From: an uncultured Allobosea sp.
GTDB taxonomy: Bacteria > Pseudomonadota > Alphaproteobacteria > Rhizobiales > Beijerinckiaceae
Assembly: GCF_945956895.1 (NCBI RefSeq)
Contig: NZ_CAMFJF010000015.1
Span: 40,261 to 104,260, forward strand
Length of the DNA: 64,000 bases
Reading direction: 5' to 3'
Position numbers and translations under genes: made by a program
Shown here: positions 52,516 through 61,179 of the stretch, piece after piece
Layout: each line of letters opens with the position of its first letter
Position numbering within the stretch: the first letter of the stretch is position 1
Notes under the pieces: model-generated
The model's input: only the letters and a program-made list of their open reading frames with translations
Told to the model about the DNA's origin: nothing
The model's database searches: none

Positions 52516-53076
52516 CTACGGCCAGCCGCGGTCGATGCCGGCCGCCTTGAGCATTTCGCCCAGCTTCTTGCGGGCGTGGAAAAGCCGGGTCTTGACGGTA
52601 TTCTCGGGGATGCCGACGATCCGTGCGACCTCCTCGACGGAGGTCTCGTGATAATAGACGAGGTCGATGACCTCGCGATGCTCGGCCGAAAGGCGTCCGA
52701 GGCAGGCGCGGATGGCGAGACCCTTGTCCTGCTTCTGCAGGACGGTCTCGGGGCCGTCGGCCTCGTCCTCGATGCTTTCGGCGTAGTCCTCGTCCAGCTC
52801 GGCATCGCGGCGCTTGCGCAGGAGCGACCAGGCCTTGTTCCGGGCAATGGCGAGCAGCCAGGTCGAGACCGAGGCGCGCGCCTCGAACCGATCAGCCTGT
52901 CGCCACAGATCCATGAACACGTCACTGATCACATCCTCGGCAAGCGTCTCGTCGCGGACGAGCCGCAGCACGAAACGGTAGACCCGCACCTGATGCCGCG
53001 AAAACAGCACCTTCATCGCGAGCCGGTCACCAGAGGCGATCCGTTTGACGAGGTCCTCGTCCGATTCCGTATGCAT
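52516..53076 (-). CDS. ECF-type RNA polymerase sigma factor
   Basis: Extracytoplasmic-function sigma factor, 186 aa. Region 2 (about residues 15-90) contains FSRHQVRVYRFVLRLVRD, LAEDVISDVFMDLWRQADRF and STWLLAIARNKAWSLLRKRR. Region 4 (about residues 125-180) contains LSAEHREVIDLVYYHETSVE and the helix-turn-helix GIPENTVKTRLFHARKKLGE. The frame is open upstream, but MHTESDEDLVKRIASGDRLA is the family start, with GAGGGG before it. First gene of a sigma/anti-sigma/subtilase operon, 45-48 bp before the anti-sigma gene. Confidence 0.93.
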   Translation of the reverse strand: MHTESDEDLVKRIASGDRLAMKVLFSRHQVRVYRFVLRLVRDETLAEDVISDVFMDLWRQADRFEARASVSTWLLAIARNKAWSLLRKRRDAELDEDYAESIEDEADGPETVLQKQDKGLAIRACLGRLSAEHREVIDLVYYHETSVEEVARIVGIPENTVKTRLFHARKKLGEMLKAAGIDRGWP

Positions 53077-53267
53077 TGCCCCTCGAAGGCCAGGCATCCC
53101 GGCTCGCATCCAGTTGTCGCGGCGAGCGGGGAAAAGGTTCAACCCGGCGCGCACAATAATCTGCACGCGCGGATTTGCCGATAGGTCGATGCGAAACGGA
53201 GAGGTGTTTTTGCCGGAAATTCAGCCTTCGGCCGGGCCACGCGCTGCCATCGCGGTTAAGCGGTTAT

Positions 53268-53291
53268 GAAAAGGGGCGCTCGCGGCGCCCC
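53268..53291 (-). terminator. Rho-independent terminator of the DUF6481 gene
   Basis: On the minus strand: GGGGCGC, five bases, GCGCCCC, then TTTTCA. It is a 7-bp G+C stem followed by four T residues, 66 bp after the stop of the DUF6481 gene. Confidence 0.75.
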
Positions 53292-53357
53292 AAATCGCAT
53301 TCTCTAGAGATGCGCGAATTCCTGTCGCCCGGCCGATATGGCCTGGCGGAAAAGGCG

Positions 53358-53732
53358 TCAGCGGCGTTTGCCGGCGGTCCGCATCTGCATGTACTGCACG
53401 GCTTCCAGCAGCACCTTGCGCGGACGCTCGGCGTCGCGCTTGGCCTGCTCCGCCTTGCGGGCGGCCTCGCGGGCGAGCTCTTCCTGGCGCTTCTCTTCCT
53501 CGATGCGCGCACGCTCGATCGCTTCCAGGCGCTCCTTCTCGGCCCGGATCTTCGCCTTCTCGGCTTCGCGCTCGGCGCGCGCCGCGGCGATGGCTTCCCG
53601 CTCCTCGCGTCGCTGCACCATCACCGGGTCGTCGGCCTTCGGCCGGGCCTTGAAACGCTCGAGCAGAGCCTTCTTGGCATTGGCGGAATTGGACTGGCGG
53701 TCGGTAAAGCTGCGGTCGTTCGGGTTCTTCAA
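53358..53732 (-). CDS. DUF6481 family protein
   Basis: A 124-aa, highly charged, mostly alpha-helical protein rich in Arg, Glu, Lys and Ala, predicted to be one long helix or coiled coil. The short N-terminus MKNPNDRSFTDRQSNSANAK and the C-terminus VLLEAVQYMQMRTAGKRR match the DUF6481 family of alphaproteobacteria, whose function is unknown. It starts with TTG, with GAGAAGA about 7 nt upstream. It is monocistronic, with its own terminator, and divergent from proB. Confidence 0.82.
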   Translation of the reverse strand: MKNPNDRSFTDRQSNSANAKKALLERFKARPKADDPVMVQRREEREAIAAARAEREAEKAKIRAEKERLEAIERARIEEEKRQEELAREAARKAEQAKRDAERPRKVLLEAVQYMQMRTAGKRR

Positions 53733-54077
53733 GGGTGATCTTCTCTCGGGTTGTTACGGACGTTCATCGGCCCGCGCGGGCGAGATAATCCAAATCCGGC
53801 CGGATTGGTATCGAAATCAACGCGCGGCAGCCCCGCTTCCAGCGCTTATCGGGCGGCAGATTCTGTATGCTGCACGCCAAAAATGCATGGAGGCGGCAGG
53901 GTCACCCCCCCGATCAGACGGGTGAGCCGGCCCATGCATATGGGCACCGCGCCCTGCTCTGTCAATGCAAAGCCCCGTTTTCGGGCCATCCGACGCGTCC
54001 GAGAGTGCCTCTATACTTTACAAGCGCTGCATTTTCCCCAACAGGCAGGGGGACTGCCGCAACAACGCCGTGCTCCC
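53733..54077. other. Intergenic region between DUF6481 and proB
   Basis: About 345 bp without a convincing gene: the proB frame is open through it but has no start or homology. It holds a small GCCC/GGGC hairpin near 53963 and a TATACT that could be a -10 element at 54012-54017. In many relatives obgE precedes proB; it is absent here. Confidence 0.6.
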
Positions 54078-55202
54078 GTGAAGACGCCCCTGCTCTCCGA
54101 TTTCCGCCGCATCGTCGTCAAGGTCGGCTCCAGCCTGCTGGTCGATCGCGACCGCGGCCGGCTCCGCCATGCCTGGCTCGCCGCGCTGGCCGAGGATCTC
54201 GCCGAGCTGCACCAGCGCGGCGCCGACGTGCTCGTCGTCTCCTCCGGCGCGATCGCGCTCGGGCGCACCGTGCTCGGCCTGCCCTCCGGGCCGTTGCGAC
54301 TCGAGGAGAGCCAGGCCGCCGCCGCGGTCGGCCAGATCGCGCTCGCCCGCAACTGGGCCGAGGCGCTGGGCGCGCATGGCCTGACCGCCGGACAGGTGCT
54401 GCTGACGCTGGCCGACACCGAGCAGCGCCGCCGCTATCTCAATGCGCGCGCGACGCTTGGCCGTCTGCTCGACCTGCGCGCCGTCCCCGTCATCAACGAG
54501 AACGACACCGTCGCCACCACCGAGATCCGCTATGGCGATAATGACAGGCTCGCGGCGCGGGTCGCGACCATGGCCGGCGCCGACCTGCTGGTGCTGTTCT
54601 CCGATATCGACGGGCTCTACACGGCACCTCCTGCGAAAGATCCGAGCGCGCGGCATATTCCCGTGGTCGAACGCATCACGCCGGAGATCGATGCCATGGC
54701 CGGCGGCGCGGCCTCCGAGCTCTCGCGCGGCGGCATGCGCACCAAGATCGAGGCCGGCAAGATCGCGGCGGCCGGCGGCACCCATATGCTGATCGCCGAC
54801 GGACGCGCCAAGAATCCGCTCGCCGGCGTCGCCGAGGGCGGCCGCTGCACCTGGTTCCTCACCGGATCGACACCCGCCACCGCGCGCAAGACCTGGATCG
54901 CCGGTTCGCTGGAACCGCGCGGCACGCTGCATCTCGATGCCGGCGCGGCCCGCGCCCTGCGCGGCGGCGCGAGCCTCTTGCCGGTCGGCGTCACCCGGAT
55001 CGAGGGCGAGTTCGCGCGCGGCGACGCCGTGCTGATCCGCGACCCCGAAGGTCATCTGCTCGGTCGCGGCCTCGTCGCCTATGACGCTTCCGAGGCCGCG
55101 CTGGTGCTCGGCAAGGCCTCGCGCGATATCGAGACCGTGCTGGGCTATCCCGGCCGCGCCGAGATGATCCACCGGGACGACATGGCGCTCGGGCTGGGCT
55201 AG
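54078..55202 (+). CDS. proB: Glutamate 5-kinase
   Basis: First enzyme of proline synthesis, making gamma-glutamyl phosphate from glutamate and ATP. The 374-aa protein has the amino-acid-kinase fold ([73 protein letters not shown]) and [22 protein letters not shown]-terminal PUA domain starts about residue 285. The start is GTG at 54078: the upstream open frame has no homology, and [15 protein letters not shown] is the family N-terminus. A P1 palindrome separates it from proA. Confidence 0.95.
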   Translation: MKTPLLSDFRRIVVKVGSSLLVDRDRGRLRHAWLAALAEDLAELHQRGADVLVVSSGAIALGRTVLGLPSGPLRLEESQAAAAVGQIALARNWAEALGAHGLTAGQVLLTLADTEQRRRYLNARATLGRLLDLRAVPVINENDTVATTEIRYGDNDRLAARVATMAGADLLVLFSDIDGLYTAPPAKDPSARHIPVVERITPEIDAMAGGAASELSRGGMRTKIEAGKIAAAGGTHMLIADGRAKNPLAGVAEGGRCTWFLTGSTPATARKTWIAGSLEPRGTLHLDAGAARALRGGASLLPVGVTRIEGEFARGDAVLIRDPEGHLLGRGLVAYDASEAALVLGKASRDIETVLGYPGRAEMIHRDDMALGLG

Positions 55203-55231
55203 GGTGTCATCGGTTCTCCAGAAAACGCGCG

Positions 55232-55329
55232 GTCATCCCGGGCGACCGAAGGGAGACCCGGGATCCATGCCGGAACGGTTCAGGCATGGATTCCGGATCG
55301 GCGCAGCTTCGCTGCTTGTCCGGGATGCC
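55232..55329. repeat. Palindromic element, family P1, between proB and proA
   Basis: Ends GTCATCCCGGGCGACC and GCTTGTCCGGGATGCC, inner GGGATCCATGCCGGAACGG mirrored by GGTTCAGGCATGGATTCCGG. It lies within the probable proB-proA transcript. Confidence 0.83.
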
Positions 55330-55390
55330 CCGCGTTCTTCCGGCAATCGGATAAGCTTCGATCGACGGACATCAATTCAGGTTGGGTGAA

Positions 55391-56695
55391 ATGACCGGCG
55401 ACAGCGCATTGCGCATCATCGCGACGAACGAGGCCGCCGATATCGGCGCTGTCATGCAGGATGTCGGGCGCCGCGCCCGCGCCGCCGCACGCAAGGTCGC
55501 GCTGAGCCCGACCGAGCAGCGCAATACCGCCCTCCTCGCCATGGCCGAAGCACTGCGCGCCCGCAGCGCCCAGATCCTCGCCGCCAACGCCCAGGACCTT
55601 GCAGACGGCAAGGCCGCCGGCCTGAGCGGCTCCTTCATCGACCGCCTCGCCCTCGACGAAAAACGGCTTGCCGCCATCGCCGACGCCGTCGCCGAGGTCG
55701 CCGATCTGCCCGATCCGCTCGGGCGCGTGCTGGCGGAATGGACCCGGCCCAACGGCCTGCGCTTCGAGCGCGTCGCGACGCCGCTCGGCGTGATCGCCGT
55801 GATCTTCGAGAGCCGCCCCAATGTCACCGCCGATGCCGGCGCGCTCTGCCTGAAGAGCGGCAATGCCGCGATCCTGCGCGCCGGCTCCGATTCCTTCCGC
55901 TCCTCGACCGAGATCGCCGCCGCGATGCGCGAAGGACTGGAAGCCGCCGGGCTCCCCGCCGACGCGATCCAGCTCGTGCCGACGCGCGACCGTGCCGCAG
56001 TCGGCGAAATCCTTTCCGGGCTCAACGGCAATATCGACGTCGTCGTGCCCCGCGGGGGAAAAAGCCTCGTCGCCCGCGTCCAGAGCGAGGCGCGCGTGCC
56101 GGTCTTCGCCCATCTCGACGGCAACTGCCATGTCTATGTCGATGCCAAGGCCGAACTCGCCATGGCCAGCGAGATCCTGCTCAACGCGAAACTCCGCCGC
56201 ACCGGTGTCTGCGGCGCGGCCGAAACACTGCTGGTCGACGAGGGCTGTGCCGGCACGCATCTCGCCCCGCTCGTCACCGCCCTGCTCGAAGCCGGCTGCG
56301 CCGTGCGCGGCGATGCAGCGGCCCGCGCCGTCGATGCGCGCGTGACCGCCGCGACCGAGGAGGACTGGGCGACCGAATATCTCGACCGGATCATCGCGGT
56401 GAAGACCGTGCCCGGCCTCGATGCCGCGATCGACCATATCGAGCGCTACGGCTCGCATCACACCGATGCGATCGTCACGGCCGACGCGGCCGCCGCCGCC
56501 CGCTTCCTGGCGGAAGTCGATTCCGCCATCGTCATCCACAACGCCTCGACCCAGTTCGCCGATGGCGGCGAATTCGGCTTCGGCGCCGAGATCGGCATCG
56601 CGACCGGCCGCATGCATGCGCGCGGCCCCGTCGGGGTCGAGCAGCTCTGCTCCTTCAAGTACCGCGTCCATGGCGCGGGCCAGACCCGCCCCTGA
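55391..56695 (+). CDS. proA: Gamma-glutamyl phosphate reductase
   Basis: Second enzyme of proline synthesis, reducing gamma-glutamyl phosphate to glutamate semialdehyde with NADPH. The 434-aa protein belongs to the aldehyde-dehydrogenase fold. Landmarks are [55 protein letters not shown], the catalytic cysteine in [16 protein letters not shown], and [15 protein letters not shown] near the end. The ATG at 55391 is preferred; a TTG 9 bp upstream is in frame. nadD begins 14 bp downstream. Confidence 0.95.
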   Translation: MTGDSALRIIATNEAADIGAVMQDVGRRARAAARKVALSPTEQRNTALLAMAEALRARSAQILAANAQDLADGKAAGLSGSFIDRLALDEKRLAAIADAVAEVADLPDPLGRVLAEWTRPNGLRFERVATPLGVIAVIFESRPNVTADAGALCLKSGNAAILRAGSDSFRSSTEIAAAMREGLEAAGLPADAIQLVPTRDRAAVGEILSGLNGNIDVVVPRGGKSLVARVQSEARVPVFAHLDGNCHVYVDAKAELAMASEILLNAKLRRTGVCGAAETLLVDEGCAGTHLAPLVTALLEAGCAVRGDAAARAVDARVTAATEEDWATEYLDRIIAVKTVPGLDAAIDHIERYGSHHTDAIVTADAAAAARFLAEVDSAIVIHNASTQFADGGEFGFGAEIGIATGRMHARGPVGVEQLCSFKYRVHGAGQTRP

Positions 56696-56709
56696 ACCGT
56701 GCAGCAAGG

Positions 56710-57321
56710 ATGACGAGCGAGCCTCTGCGCCTGCCGCCTCATGCGCCCGGCCTTTGCATCGGCCTGTTCGGCGGCAGCTTCAACCCTGCCCATGACGGCC
56801 ATCGGCTTGCGAGCCTCACCGCGCTGCGCCGTCTCCAGCTCGACCGCATCTGGTGGCTGGTCACGCCCGGCAATCCCCTGAAGGACAATGCGAAGCTGCC
56901 GCCGCTCGGCGAGCGCCTGCGGCAAGCGCGCGGGGGCGCCGGCCATGCCCGCATCCATGTCACCGGCATCGAGGCTCGTCTGCGCACCCGCTATACCGCC
57001 GACACGCTGCGCGCGCTGAAGCGGCGCTGCCCGGGCGTCAATTTCGTCTGGATCATGGGCTCGGACAATCTCGCCGGCTTCCACCGCTGGGCCGAGTGGC
57101 GCGCGATAGCCCGGATGATGCCGATCGCGATCATCGACCGGCCGGGCTCGACCCATAGCGCCATGGCCTCGCCCGCCGCCAACTGGCTGTCGCGCTGGCG
57201 CATTTCCGAAAACCAGGCGGCTGTCCTGCCCCGCACGCACCCGCCCGCCTGGGTTTTCCTGCATGGGAAGCGCTCGGCGCTCTCCTCCACAATGCTGCGC
57301 AAACAGGCTGGCCGCGATTGA
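56710..57321 (+). CDS. nadD: Nicotinate-nucleotide adenylyltransferase
   Basis: Makes nicotinate adenine dinucleotide from nicotinate mononucleotide and ATP in NAD synthesis. The 203-aa protein has the nucleotidyltransferase motif GLFGGSFNPAHDGHRLAS, with the catalytic histidine pair HxGH, then WWLVTPGNPLK, FVWIMGSDNLAGFHRW and the late RSALSSTMLRKQ (the ISSTxxR-type motif). The open frame upstream overlaps proA out of phase and has no meaning. Confidence 0.95.
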   Translation: MTSEPLRLPPHAPGLCIGLFGGSFNPAHDGHRLASLTALRRLQLDRIWWLVTPGNPLKDNAKLPPLGERLRQARGGAGHARIHVTGIEARLRTRYTADTLRALKRRCPGVNFVWIMGSDNLAGFHRWAEWRAIARMMPIAIIDRPGSTHSAMASPAANWLSRWRISENQAAVLPRTHPPAWVFLHGKRSALSSTMLRKQAGRD

Positions 57322-57390
57322 ATTCCGGGGCCTCCCAGCTTATTTTGCCCGCACCGCGCGAACGCGCATCAGGATCGAGAGGATACGTCA

Positions 57391-57801
57391 CTGACCCGTC
57401 AAACCCTTGGTGAAGCCGAGCCGAAGCCGCTTCCCCAGGCCGCTATCGCGGACAACCCCTCTGCCGATAGCATCGCCCTTGCCCAGCGCGTCCTCAAGGA
57501 CATGAAGGCCGAGGACATCACGGTGATCGACCTCGTCGGCAAGACGTCGCTGGCCGACGCGATGATTATCGCGTCCGGTAACGTCAACCGCCATGTCGCC
57601 GCCATCTCGGACGCCTTGATCGAAGCCCTGAAGGCGTCCGGACTTCCCACGCCCAACGTCGAAGGCATGCCTGCCTGCGACTGGGTGCTGATCGATACCG
57701 GCGACATCATCATCCACGTCTTCCGGCCCGAAGTGCGCCAGTTCTACAATCTCGAGAAGATGTGGGGCACCGACCGGCCGAACGAACGCCTCGACAGCTG
57801 A
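57391..57801 (+). CDS. rsfS: Ribosome silencing factor RsfS, apparent CTG start
   Basis: Binds ribosomal protein uL14 and blocks subunit joining in starved cells. The conserved domain is clear: MKAEDITVIDLVGKTSLADAM, IIASGNVNRHVAAISD, PACDWVLIDTGDIIIHVF and RPEVRQFYNLEKMWG. The first conventional start is ATG 57502, which would delete about 37 residues normally present ahead of the domain. The in-frame frame upstream gives TRQTLGEAEPKP and beyond, and a strong GAGAGGA (57377-57383) lies 7 nt before CTG at 57391. I therefore take CTG as the start, tentatively; the safe form is 57502-57801. Confidence 0.85.
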   Translation: MTRQTLGEAEPKPLPQAAIADNPSADSIALAQRVLKDMKAEDITVIDLVGKTSLADAMIIASGNVNRHVAAISDALIEALKASGLPTPNVEGMPACDWVLIDTGDIIIHVFRPEVRQFYNLEKMWGTDRPNERLDS

Positions 57802-57813
57802 CGCGATCCTCCA

Positions 57814-58293
57814 ATGCGGCTCGCGGTCATCGCCGTCGGCCGGCTCAAGGATGGGCCGGAACGGGAGCTCTGCGAGCGCTATCGTGAGCGCGGCGTCGCG
57901 CTCGGCCGCGGCATCGGCTTCAGCGGTCCTGACATCGTCGAGATCGCCGAGAGCCGGGGCCGCCGCCCCGAGGAGCGCAAGCGCGAGGAGGCTCAAGCCA
58001 TCCTCGCGAAGGCGCAGCCCGGCTTGATCATTGCCCTCGACGAGCGCGGCCGGCATCTCGGCAGCGAGGCCTTCGCCACCCGCCTCGCCACCGCCCGCGA
58101 TTCCGGCACCGCCCATGCCAGCCTGATCATCGGCGGCGCCGACGGGCTGAGCGAGGAGATCCGCGACAGGGCCGATATCACGCTCGCCTTCGGCGCCCTG
58201 ACCATCCCGCACCAGATCGTGCGGGCGCTCGTGCTCGAACAGCTCTATCGCGCGATGACGATCATCTCCGGCCACCCCTATCATCGCGTATGA
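57814..58293 (+). CDS. rlmH: 23S rRNA (pseudouridine1915-N3)-methyltransferase RlmH
   Basis: SPOUT-class methyltransferase for pseudouridine 1915 in helix 69 of 23S rRNA. The 159-aa protein starts MRLAVIAVGRLKDGPERELC, contains LIIALDERGRHLGSEAFATR and the SAM-knot motifs SLIIGGADGLSEEIRDRAD and LTIPHQIVRALVLEQLYRA. It ends GHPYHRV, as usual for RlmH. It overlaps the envC-like gene by 4 nt (ATGA). Confidence 0.96.
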   Translation: MRLAVIAVGRLKDGPERELCERYRERGVALGRGIGFSGPDIVEIAESRGRRPEERKREEAQAILAKAQPGLIIALDERGRHLGSEAFATRLATARDSGTAHASLIIGGADGLSEEIRDRADITLAFGALTIPHQIVRALVLEQLYRAMTIISGHPYHRV

Positions 58294-59630
58294 CCTTGCT
58301 GATTCGCCCCGGACTGCGCGGCCTGTGCCTTGCCGCCCTGCTGGCGACCTCGGCCACGGCCCAGACACCCCAGCCCGATCCGGAAGCCCTCCAACGCGAG
58401 GCGATGCAAAAGCTCGTCGAGAAACAGGCGCGCGAAAGCGAGCTCAAGGCGATCGAGCAGCGCCTCGCCGGAAACGCGGATGCGCGCGCCGCTCTCGACA
58501 AGGAGATGGCCGCGATCCGCGCCGACCGCGCCGCGCTCAACAAGGCCTTGCTCGACACCACCGCGAAAACCCAGGCCGCCGAGGAGCGCCTGGGCGGGCT
58601 GGAGACGCGGCTCGCCCTGCTGCAATCGAGCGAGACGGCGATTCGCCGTTCGCTTGAAGGCCGGCGCAACCTGATCGCCGAGGTCCTGGCCGCGCTGCAG
58701 CGCATCGGCCGGCGCCCGCCGCCCGCCGTGCTGGTCCGCCCCGAGGATATCCTCGAAGCCGTGCGCGCCTCGATGCTGCTCGGCGCCGTCGTTCCCGACC
58801 TCCGGCAGGAAGTCGAAATCCTCGGCACCGACCTCGCCGAGCTCGTCCGGTTGCGCAACGGCATCGCCACTGAAAAAGGCCGGATCGGCGAGGAGATGGA
58901 GCAGATCGCGAGCGAGCGTCAGCGCCTGGCATCCCTGATCGAGGCCAGGCGCGAGCGCGAGGCCAGCGCGGCCAAGGACGTCGAATCACAGGCGGCGCTC
59001 GGCAAGGAGCTTGCCGGCCAGGCGCGCTCGATGCGGGATTTCGTCGAGAAGATCGAGAAGGAAATCTCCGTCGCCAACAGGGCGGCCGATGCCGCCCGTC
59101 AGGCGATCGAACAGGAGACGCGCGAGCAGCGCGAGCGCATGACCGCTCTCGCCTTCAAGGACCCGGCGCGGCTCGCCCCCAAGATCGCCTTCGCCGAGGC
59201 GAAAGGCCTGCTCTCCCTGCCCGTCTCGGGATCACGATTGCGTGGTTTCGGCGATTCAGACGGCGCCGGCGGAACGATTCGCGGGATTTCGCTGGAAACC
59301 CGCGCGAACGCCCTAGTTTCGGCGCCTTCTGACGCTTGGGTTGTTTACGCGGGACCGTTCCGTTCGTTCGGACAACTCTTGATCCTGAACGCCGGCGGGG
59401 GCTACTACATCCTGCTGGCTGGCATGCAGCGGATCGACGTCGCGCTCAATCAGTTCGTGCTGGCGGGGGAGCCGGTTGCGGCGATGGGCGAAACGTCGGA
59501 AGCTGCCGCGACGACCGTAGGGGTGGGAACCGGGCAACCGGTTCTCTATATCGAATTCAGGAAAGACGGCGTCTCGATCGATCCGATGCCGTGGTGGACG
59601 AAATCGCAAGGCGAAAAGGTTCGCGGATGA
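58290..59630 (+). CDS. Murein hydrolase activator EnvC-like protein (degenerate M23 domain)
   Basis: Periplasmic protein of 446 aa that probably activates N-acetylmuramoyl-L-alanine amidases at the division site. A signal peptide (GLCLAALLATSATAQ) precedes a long coiled coil (about residues 30-290, rich in Lys/Arg/Glu/Ala). A C-terminal LytM/M23-like domain follows (LSLPVSGSRLRGFGDSDGAG, GGYYILLAGMQRIDVALNQF). The zinc ligands HxxxD and HxH of active M23 peptidases are missing, as in EnvC, so it should be a regulator and not a peptidase. It overlaps both rlmH and ctpA by 4 nt. Confidence 0.9.
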   Translation: MTLLIRPGLRGLCLAALLATSATAQTPQPDPEALQREAMQKLVEKQARESELKAIEQRLAGNADARAALDKEMAAIRADRAALNKALLDTTAKTQAAEERLGGLETRLALLQSSETAIRRSLEGRRNLIAEVLAALQRIGRRPPPAVLVRPEDILEAVRASMLLGAVVPDLRQEVEILGTDLAELVRLRNGIATEKGRIGEEMEQIASERQRLASLIEARREREASAAKDVESQAALGKELAGQARSMRDFVEKIEKEISVANRAADAARQAIEQETREQRERMTALAFKDPARLAPKIAFAEAKGLLSLPVSGSRLRGFGDSDGAGGTIRGISLETRANALVSAPSDAWVVYAGPFRSFGQLLILNAGGGYYILLAGMQRIDVALNQFVLAGEPVAAMGETSEAAATTVGVGTGQPVLYIEFRKDGVSIDPMPWWTKSQGEKVRG

Positions 59631-60991
59631 TGCGCAAGGTTTCCCTCGTTCTCGCCGGCGCCATCATGGGCGCGGGCCTGACTGGACTGGCTACCCAGAC
59701 GAGGCTGCTCTCCTCGACCAGCGCGGTGGCGGCTTCAGCCGAGGTCTACCGCAGCCTCAACCTGTTCGGCGACATCTTCGAGAAGATCCGCACCGACTAT
59801 GTCGACAAGCCCGACGAGCAGAAGCTGATCGAGGCCGCCATCAACGGCATGGTCTCCTCGCTCGACCCGCACTCGTCCTATCTCGACTCCAAGTCGTTCC
59901 GCGACATGGACACCGACATGCGCGGCCAGTTCGGCGGCCTCGGCATCGAGGTGACGATGGAGGACGGCGTCCTCAAGGTCGCGAAGCCCATCAAGGATAC
60001 GCCCGCCTCCAAGGCCGGCATCCTCACCAACGACATCATCCGCCAGATCGACGGCCAGGAAGTGAAGGGCCTGTCCCTGACCCAGGCCGTCGAGAAGATG
60101 CGCGGCCTGATCAACACCCAGGTCACGCTCAAGATCGACCGCCCCGGCAAGACCGAGCCGCTCGAGTTCACCCTCACACGCTCGACCATCGTCGTGCCGG
60201 CCGTCGAGGAGCGGGTCGAGGGCGATATCGGCTATATCCGCATCGGCACTTTCTCCGAGCAGACCTATGACGGCCTGCGCAAGGCGATCGAGAAGACCAC
60301 GAGCGAGATCGGCGCCGACAAGCTCAAGGGCTACGTCATCGATCTCCGCAACAACCGCGGCGGGCGCCTCGACCAGTCCGTCCTGGTCTCCGACGCCTTC
60401 CTGGAGCGCGGCAAGATCGTCTCGACCCGCGGCCGCAATGCCGAGGAGACCCAGGTCTTCAACGCCAAATCGGGCGACCTGACCAAGGGCAAGCCGGTCG
60501 TGGTGCTGATCAACGGCTCGTCGGCCTCGGCGGCCGAGATCGTCGCCGGCGCCCTGCAGGATCACAAGCGCGCGACGGTGATGGGCACGCGCTCCTTCGG
60601 CAAGGGTTCGGTCCAGACCGTGATCCCGCTCGGCTCGAATGGCGGCCTGCGCCTGACCACGGCGCGCTACTACACGCCGTCGGGCAACTCGATCCAGGCC
60701 AAGGGCATCACGCCGGATATCGAGGTCCAGCAGGAGATCCCGCAGGAGATCAAGGACAAGCTCGTCGAGAACAAGGGCGAAGCTGCGCTCAAGGGCCATC
60801 TCAAGGCCGGCGAGGGCGAGGAGCAGTCCGGCTCGAGTTCCTATGTTCCCGCCGACGCGACCAAGGACACCCAGTTGATCGCCGCGCTCAACCAGCTGCG
60901 CGGCATCAAGAAGGATGTCGCGGCCCCCGCGGACAAGCCGGCCTCCCCGACGGCTTCCGCCGCTCCCGAGGCGCCCAAGCAGCCGAACTGA
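59627..60991 (+). CDS. ctpA: S41 family C-terminal processing peptidase (CtpA)
   Basis: Exported carboxy-terminal processing serine protease, 454 aa. An N-terminal signal anchor (LVLAGAIMGAGLTGLATQ) is followed by an S41 N-domain (LIEAAINGMVSSLDPHSSYL), a PDZ domain (IKDTPASKAGILTNDIIRQI) and the catalytic core. The catalytic core has S299 in NGSSASAAEIVAGAL and K326 in RSFGKGSVQT. A Pro/Ala-rich tail ends the protein. Two ATGs overlap (59627, 59630); the first is used. It is coupled to the EnvC-like gene. Confidence 0.94.
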   Translation: MMRKVSLVLAGAIMGAGLTGLATQTRLLSSTSAVAASAEVYRSLNLFGDIFEKIRTDYVDKPDEQKLIEAAINGMVSSLDPHSSYLDSKSFRDMDTDMRGQFGGLGIEVTMEDGVLKVAKPIKDTPASKAGILTNDIIRQIDGQEVKGLSLTQAVEKMRGLINTQVTLKIDRPGKTEPLEFTLTRSTIVVPAVEERVEGDIGYIRIGTFSEQTYDGLRKAIEKTTSEIGADKLKGYVIDLRNNRGGRLDQSVLVSDAFLERGKIVSTRGRNAEETQVFNAKSGDLTKGKPVVVLINGSSASAAEIVAGALQDHKRATVMGTRSFGKGSVQTVIPLGSNGGLRLTTARYYTPSGNSIQAKGITPDIEVQQEIPQEIKDKLVENKGEAALKGHLKAGEGEEQSGSSSYVPADATKDTQLIAALNQLRGIKKDVAAPADKPASPTASAAPEAPKQPN

Positions 60992-61072
60992 GCCTGCGGG
61001 CTCGGCGTCGGGCTCCTCAGGCGCCAGGCCGAGCGCCGGTCCGGCTCTCGTTTTCAGATCGAGAACGCGTGA

Positions 61073-61101
61073 CCGATCAGATTGCGATGCGATCTGATCG
61101 G
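61073..61101. promoter_or_regulatory. Perfect 10-bp inverted repeat downstream of ctpA
   Basis: CCGATCAGAT, nine bases, ATCTGATCGG. It is a perfect dyad about 80 bp after the ctpA stop and about 80-185 bp before the deacetylase start. There is no T-run, so an operator or an mRNA processing hairpin is more likely than a simple terminator. Confidence 0.5.
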
Positions 61102-61179
61102 CGCGTACTCTGGCGCGCGGGCTGCTGATTCGGGTCCGCGTCGCAACCTCGAGGACGGCCTCTCTCGGCCGAAACGCCG

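Noticed and set aside
53733..54077. Possible small RNA upstream of proB
   Set aside because: Some short dyads exist, but no fold or conserved motif of a known RNA class could be recognised by eye; not enough to call.
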